Shown piece by piece: positions 59,785 through 64,000 of a stretch of 64,000 nucleotides of DNA; position 1 is the stretch's first letter; the number at the start of each line of letters is the position of its first letter. The stretch comes from Candidatus Peribacteria bacterium (GTDB lineage Bacteria; Patescibacteriota; Gracilibacteria; UBA1369; 2-02-FULL-48-14), in the NCBI GenBank assembly GCA_943349825.1, contig CALQZQ010000001.1:62001-126000 (forward strand), written 5' to 3'. Below the pieces are notes generated by a model that saw only the letters and a list, made by a program, of their open reading frames with translations, was not told the DNA's origin and did not search any database. A program made the position numbers and the translations under genes.

Positions 59785-60900
59785 ATGCTCGATAAGTTAA
59801 AAATAGCAATTGTCTGTGACTGGCTCACTGTTTTTGCCGGTGCCGAACGAGTGGTTTTGGAGATGCATCAGCTCTTCCCGGAGGCCCCGATTTTTACCAG
59901 CGTCTATAATAAGAATGGCTGCAAGGTTTTTGCTCAGGCCGATGTGCGCGAGTCTTTTTTGAAGTGGATTCCTGGGGCGCGCTCGTTTCACCGAGTGCTT
60001 TTGCCTTTGATGCCGCTGGCTTTTGAAAACATGAATTTGGACGCCTATGATTTGGTGATTTCTTCTTCGCATTCGGCGGCGAAGGGCATTGTGACTCGGC
60101 CGGAAACGCTGCACGTGAGCTATTGCCATTCCCCGATGCGCTATGTGTGGGATCAGTCCCACGGTTACCAAAATCAGTTTTCTACTTTTTCGCCGCTGCG
60201 CTTTTTGTATCAGCCTTTGCTCCATCGTATTCGGCTCTGGGATCGGTTGGCCGCAGAGCGTGTGGATCGGTTTGTGGTGAATTCGGCTTATGTGGGTGAA
60301 CGTGTGAAAAAATACTATGGAAAGGAAAGCACTGTGATCGCTCCGCCGGTGGATTTGTCTTATTTCAGTCCTGGTGAGGAAGAGCGAAAGGGTTATATTG
60401 CCGTGGGGCGACTCATTCCTTATAAGCGATTTGAACTGGTGGTGGAAACTTTCAATACACTGAAGAAGCCGCTGACGGTGGTGGGGGAAGGGCCCTTTGA
60501 GAAAAAACTGCGCAAAATGGCTGGGCCGCATATTCATTTTGCGGGGCGCGTGAGTGATGAGGAATTGCGCGGCTATTATAGGAAAGCCAGGGCTTTGATT
60601 TTTCCGCAAATGGAAGATTTTGGGATTGTGCCTTTGGAGGCAATGGCTTCCGGTACGCCGGTACTCGCCTATGGGAAAGGTGGCGCTCTGGAAACGGTGG
60701 AAAGTGGAGTGAGTGGACTGTTCTTCGATGAGCAGACCGTGGATTCTTTGTCTGATGTGGTGCGTCGCTTTGAAAGGCGAGAATGGGATTCAGCTAAAGT
60801 GGCGGCTTCGGTGCAGCGTTTTTCCAGTGCCCGTTTCAAAGCGGAACTCCGGCACTTTTTAGAGAGTGCTTGGAAGCAGCATCAGGATATGTTAGCCTAG
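59785..60900 (+). CDS. Family 4 glycosyltransferase (371 aa)
   Basis: The GT-B fold has the N-terminal KIAIVCDWLTVFAGAERVVLEM, YCHSPMRYVWDQ, the nucleotide-sugar region YIAVGRLIPYKRFELVVETF near residue 215 and the EX7E-type motif PQMEDFGIVPLEAMASGTPVLAYGKGGALETV near 275. It belongs with mannosyl- or rhamnosyl-transferases of surface polysaccharide synthesis; sugar and acceptor are unknown. It begins 6 bp after the STAS gene and leads a cluster with a Wzz-like protein and a second transferase. Confidence 0.9.
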   Translation: MLDKLKIAIVCDWLTVFAGAERVVLEMHQLFPEAPIFTSVYNKNGCKVFAQADVRESFLKWIPGARSFHRVLLPLMPLAFENMNLDAYDLVISSSHSAAKGIVTRPETLHVSYCHSPMRYVWDQSHGYQNQFSTFSPLRFLYQPLLHRIRLWDRLAAERVDRFVVNSAYVGERVKKYYGKESTVIAPPVDLSYFSPGEEERKGYIAVGRLIPYKRFELVVETFNTLKKPLTVVGEGPFEKKLRKMAGPHIHFAGRVSDEELRGYYRKARALIFPQMEDFGIVPLEAMASGTPVLAYGKGGALETVESGVSGLFFDEQTVDSLSDVVRRFERREWDSAKVAASVQRFSSARFKAELRHFLESAWKQHQDMLA

Positions 60901-60904
60901 GCGC

Positions 60905-61453
60905 ATGAAATTCAAAGCGTGGCAGGGCTGGATTTTGGGACTCACCGCAGTAGCGGTTTTTCTAGGTAGCGTGGCCTACCAAGGTCATTTCGAGTCCACG
61001 GAAAATCAGGCGGTGGCTTTTGTGAGCATTGGGCTCGATCAAAGCAAACTGCCCATGGAAACATCTTCCTACGAAATTTTGCGCGCGACCGAACACTTTT
61101 CGGACATTGTTTTGGGCTGGACGGCAGAGCCGAGTTTTGCCAAAGATTTTGCTCAGGCTGTGGGGGAACAGTATTCTTTTTCGGCTCGTCGCCAAGAAAA
61201 ATCCAACCTCCTGTTTACGGTGAGTGGACCTGTGGAGACGGAGGGAACGGCGATTACTCTGGTGAGTTTGATCAAAACCCATTTGGCTGAGTACAATGCG
61301 GCGACCAATGCGGGCTATACGATTGCTTTGGAGCGAGAGACTATGGTGACTTCCACGACGTCGAACTGGCGCTCGGCAGCGGGATTCACTTTATTCGTGC
61401 TTTTAGTGGAAGCTGTATTGCTTGCCGGCTTTGAATATGCGCGTCGCCGTTGA
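60905..61453 (+). CDS. Wzz-like two-pass membrane protein (182 aa)
   Basis: Membrane segments at both ends (WILGLTAVAVFLGSVAY and AAGFTLFVLLVEAVLLAGFEYA) with an extracytoplasmic domain between them give the topology of polysaccharide co-polymerases (Wzz/CapA type), although the central helix is short. The genes on both sides are glycosyltransferases, with a 4-bp gap before and a 17-bp overlap after, which supports a role in glycan chain length or export. The assignment rests on topology and context. Confidence 0.5.
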   Translation: MKFKAWQGWILGLTAVAVFLGSVAYQGHFESTENQAVAFVSIGLDQSKLPMETSSYEILRATEHFSDIVLGWTAEPSFAKDFAQAVGEQYSFSARRQEKSNLLFTVSGPVETEGTAITLVSLIKTHLAEYNAATNAGYTIALERETMVTSTTSNWRSAAGFTLFVLLVEAVLLAGFEYARRR

Positions 61454-62525
61454 TCTTCGGTGTCTTTTGGAACCCTTTGAAAGTGGGGTGACCATTTATA
61501 CCAAAGCCATGGTGGACGAGTTTTTGAAAATTCCTGATTTGGAACTGGATTTGTTTTATCAGGCACGGGAACGTTGTGTTGCGGTTCACCGCCTTTACCC
61601 GCAGGTGAGGCATCTGGCTTTATCGAATACGGTTTTTCATCTGAGGTCTTTGTTTCGGTTTCCCGCCTTGCCCGCGAACTATTTTTTGCAGGAGCCGGAT
61701 TTGATCTGGCTTCCGGACCGCCGGCCCTTTTATCGCACGACTATTCCTGTGGTTTTGACCGTGCATGATCGAGTGCCGGAGAAATGGCGCAGCACCTTGT
61801 CTTTGAAAGGGCGGCTCTGGCATCGCTTGTTTTCACTCCGACGACTTCAGGCTTTTTGTTCCGGACTCTTATTCCCTTCACTCACCGTGGCGCAGTCGGT
61901 GCGCACGCGACTTCCGTGGGAAGTGACTTACGAAGGAGCGCAGCTGGCCAAAGCCATGGTGAAACCGAAAGGAGTGCCGATGGGGAACTTCGTTTTGAGT
62001 TTGGCTCCGCTCGATCCACGCAAACGCCTTTCTTGGACCTTTGCCTCGGCTCGTCGTTTTCCTAAAGTTTCTTTCGTTTGTGCCGGGCTCAAAAAGCAGG
62101 ACAGTCGTTTTTCCCGACTGCGTGTGCCGGATTTGCCGAACCTTTATTCTTTGGCTTCCGTGACGGAAGAAGAGAAAAAATGGCTGCTCAAAAATGCGAC
62201 AGCCTTACTCGCGCTCAGTGCTTATGAAGGCTTTGACCTACCGGTTTTGGAAGCGATTTCGGCTAAGATCCCGGTGATTCTTTCAGACATTTCGGTGCAT
62301 CGGGAGCTCTATAAAAATGCTGTGTTTGTGAGCGATCAATCTGAACTCCAGGCCGCGCTCTATTCCGCCTTGCAGGGTGATGGAAAGATCCCTCAGCTGC
62401 GCGGAGACTATTCTTGGAAGAAGGCAGCGGATCGAGCCTTACTTTTCTTTTTCCGCGTACTCCTTCACAAAGATCGAAACCGTGGTGGCGACCGGCACGG
62501 CCATGATCATTCCCACAATGCCTAG
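61437..62525 (+). CDS. Glycosyltransferase (GT4-like, 362 aa)
   Basis: Starting at MRVAVDLRCLLEPFESGVTIYTKAMV, the N-terminal domain has the glycine-poor GT-B pattern (PVVLTVHDRVPEKW) and the C-terminal domain the nucleotide-binding region VLSLAPLDPRKRLSWTFAS and ALLALSAYEGFDLPVLEAISAKIPVILSD, the GT4 EX7E motif. It overlaps the Wzz-like gene by 17 bp. The final 87 bp overlap the convergent AI-2E-type gene, the longest convergent overlap in the window; the C-terminus in that stretch (HKDRNRGGDRHGHDHSHNA) looks unlike the family. Confidence 0.82.
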   Translation: MRVAVDLRCLLEPFESGVTIYTKAMVDEFLKIPDLELDLFYQARERCVAVHRLYPQVRHLALSNTVFHLRSLFRFPALPANYFLQEPDLIWLPDRRPFYRTTIPVVLTVHDRVPEKWRSTLSLKGRLWHRLFSLRRLQAFCSGLLFPSLTVAQSVRTRLPWEVTYEGAQLAKAMVKPKGVPMGNFVLSLAPLDPRKRLSWTFASARRFPKVSFVCAGLKKQDSRFSRLRVPDLPNLYSLASVTEEEKKWLLKNATALLALSAYEGFDLPVLEAISAKIPVILSDISVHRELYKNAVFVSDQSELQAALYSALQGDGKIPQLRGDYSWKKAADRALLFFFRVLLHKDRNRGGDRHGHDHSHNA

Positions 62526-63656
62526 GGTTTCGAGCCCGGTGAGCATCGCCAGGATGATGATGATGGGGCTGAGTCCTACGGCCTTGCGCATGACGAGTGG
62601 AATCAAAACGTGACCTTCAATTTGTTGAATCAAGATGATGAGCCCGATCACCCACACGGCGAGCCAAGGAGATTCGTTGAAGGCCACAAGTACAGCAGGG
62701 ATACCGGAAGCAACAGGGCCTACTACGGGAAGCAGTTCTCCGATTCCTGTCATCATGGCCAGAGTGAGTGCATTGTCGACTCCTAAAATCAATAAGCCGA
62801 TCCACGTGAGCAGGAACATGAGGAACATCAGCATCAATTGTCCGTTGAGCCAGTAGCCTACTTTGGTTTGGATGGCGTGAATTTTTTCTGCGATGTAAGC
62901 GCCGTGTTTAGAAGGGAAAAGGGAAATGAAGAATTCGTTCACGTCGCTATCGTTCACTACGAGGAAGAAAGTCAGCACCAGTACTACGATAAAGTTCAGG
63001 ACTCCATTGAATACAGTATGGATCACTTCGAGGGTGTTTCCTGCAAAGAATTCCAGTTGGCTGGCTGCTCTTTCCAGACCGAGCTTGAGTTCGGCGATCA
63101 CTGATTCCTGATCGACTTGTTGTAAGAAGTCGTTCAAAGGACCTTCAAGACTTTTGCCAAAGGGAAGGGAAATGGGGCCTTCGTTCAACTTCCCGAGTAT
63201 GCTGCTGAGACTTTTGCCCAACTCCACGAGTTGAGTGGCCATGAGCGGTATGAGCTGAGAAATGAAGAACACTATTGCTAGAAGCAAGAGCAGGTAAATG
63301 AAGGAGACGCTGAGGGCTCGTGGTACGCGGTAGCGCTTTTCTAGAGCGTTGACGGTGGGGTTGAGGGCGGAAGCGAAGAGGATTGAAATGAAGAAAATGA
63401 GGAGGATGTGGCTGATCTCTCCCAAAAATTGGCTGAGGACCACCATGGCGATCACCACGATGGTGGCTTTGGCTACGTTCAGTAATGAAAAATGAAAGAT
63501 GACTTCTTCAGCATCGTCTTTCTCCGCCTTCTTACTGACCTGTGGTTTGAATTTAATCTGCTCTTCCCGTTCTTTTTTTAAATCACGCAGCGTTTTGCGC
63601 AGATTTTTGAACTTCTTGGTGGTGAAATCGACGATTTTGGAAAGATTTTTTTCCAT
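62439..63656 (-). CDS. AI-2E family (PerM-type) membrane transporter (405 aa)
   Basis: About eight membrane segments with the family end GIGELLPVVGPVASGIPAVLVAF and GHVLIPLVMRKAVGLSPIIIILAMLTG. The N-terminal 50 residues are a basic, helical cytoplasmic tail. Substrates of this family vary (autoinducer-2 export, Na+/H+ exchange) and cannot be told here. It is downstream of the VirB2-like pilin gene with one base between stop and start codons, so the two probably share a transcript. Confidence 0.87.
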   Translation of the reverse strand: MEKNLSKIVDFTTKKFKNLRKTLRDLKKEREEQIKFKPQVSKKAEKDDAEEVIFHFSLLNVAKATIVVIAMVVLSQFLGEISHILLIFFISILFASALNPTVNALEKRYRVPRALSVSFIYLLLLLAIVFFISQLIPLMATQLVELGKSLSSILGKLNEGPISLPFGKSLEGPLNDFLQQVDQESVIAELKLGLERAASQLEFFAGNTLEVIHTVFNGVLNFIVVLVLTFFLVVNDSDVNEFFISLFPSKHGAYIAEKIHAIQTKVGYWLNGQLMLMFLMFLLTWIGLLILGVDNALTLAMMTGIGELLPVVGPVASGIPAVLVAFNESPWLAVWVIGLIILIQQIEGHVLIPLVMRKAVGLSPIIIILAMLTGLETLGIVGMIMAVPVATTVSIFVKEYAEKEK

Positions 63657-63657
63657 A

Positions 63658-64000
63658 TCAGCTGGTGAGGGCTAGAAGGATGAGGTTGACGACAAACCAG
63701 GAGGTGATGACCATAATGAAACCGCCCAGGGCGTAAGTGATGATGTGCTTGCCTTTCTCTTTGTCGTCCGTGATTCCGCCTGCAATATAGTAGTAAGCGC
63801 CCACCACTACCATCATCACCGCGATGAGACCGGCGAGTTGGATCACAAACTGCAGCGCATAGATCACAAAATAAGGAATCATCCAGAATTTGACGTAACC
63901 TGTTTTGAGAGCACAGGCAAAGAAGTCTTTAACCACATCTACTCCTGCATTTTCTATGATGGTCTTGTAGGCCGAAGAACCGGCGTTCACTTGAGATATG
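63658..64000 (-). CDS. VirB2/TrbC-like type IV secretion pilin (5' cut by window)
   Basis: The frame stays open to the window edge (ISQVNAGSSAYKTIIE precedes the listed GTG), so the gene begins outside and probably has a signal peptide there. Two hydrophobic segments separated by a short charged loop (LAGLIAVMMVVVGAYYYIAGGITDDKEKGKHIITYALGGFIMVITSWFVVNLIL) are the hallmark of the TrbC/VirB2 pilins of CPR type IV secretion-like clusters. The VirB4-like ATPase at the left end and the VirD4-like ATPase at 36324 belong to the same kind of machine. Confidence 0.78.
   Translation of the reverse strand, partial: ISQVNAGSSAYKTIIENAGVDVVKDFFACALKTGYVKFWMIPYFVIYALQFVIQLAGLIAVMMVVVGAYYYIAGGITDDKEKGKHIITYALGGFIMVITSWFVVNLILLALTS

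Overview
This window is a compact bacterial chromosome segment. Small single-domain proteins, a solitary 16S rRNA gene, type IV secretion-like ATPases and pilin, SLH-type surface proteins and many overlapping genes point to the Candidate Phyla Radiation (Patescibacteria), most likely a Peregrinibacteria-like lineage. TGA is used as a normal stop codon, for example in prmC and glyS, so this is not a code-25 Gracilibacterium. The placement is inference; the 16S gene at 26693-28147 would settle it.

Layout. 1-9 kb: the C-terminus of a VirB4-like ATPase, small unknowns, a SprT-like protease, a secreted S41 protease with SLH domains, a large secreted protein and gyrB. 9-17 kb: a palindromic element, then rpsU-prmC-prfA, tatD, a Ser/Thr kinase beside a large unknown protein, and radA. 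17-26 kb: three tRNAs, a cupin, a membrane cluster with an FAD oxidase, lgt with a lipoprotein, rimK, alr and clpP. 26.4-28.3 kb: a stand-alone 16S unit with its own promoters and terminator. 28-36 kb: an SLH surface protein, regulators, lipoproteins and glyS. 36-42 kb: a VirD4/TraG-like ATPase, an LCP protein, a DnaQ-like exonuclease, a rhodanese, tRNA-fMet and tRNA-Met. 42-54.7 kb: divIC/ftsB, murC, cysS, yggT, a large anchored surface protein, a SpoIIE phosphatase, an NTT-HEAT transporter fusion, murJ, ribD and ribBA. 54.7-56.5 kb: a visibly AT-richer island of three small envelope genes separated by attC-like folded sites. 56.5-64 kb: rpsB-X-tsf, an RsbW/RsbV pair, a three-gene glycan cluster, an AI-2E-type exporter and a VirB2-like pilin.

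How the genes work together. The coding content is mostly informational (16S, tRNAs, release factor and its methylase, synthetases, S2, S21, EF-Ts) or envelope (murC, murJ, alr, lgt, lipoproteins, SLH proteins, LCP ligase, glycosyltransferases, T4SS parts). A partner-switching regulatory set (SpoIIE-type phosphatase, anti-sigma kinase, anti-anti-sigma factor) is complete apart from a target.

The most interesting signals are non-coding. (1) At least four large nested perfect-palindrome elements, three of them starting or ending on a stop codon. (2) An integron-cassette-like island carrying a membrane-anchored peptide deformylase homologue whose HExxH motif reads QExxH. (3) A recurrent promoter layout that puts the predicted transcription start on the ATG, together with a 16S anti-SD core changed from CCUCC to UCUCC and few Shine-Dalgarno sites. 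(4) A paired change at the base of 16S helix 28. (5) tRNA promoters placed so that leaders would be almost absent. All promoter, RNA and attC statements are read by eye and untested.
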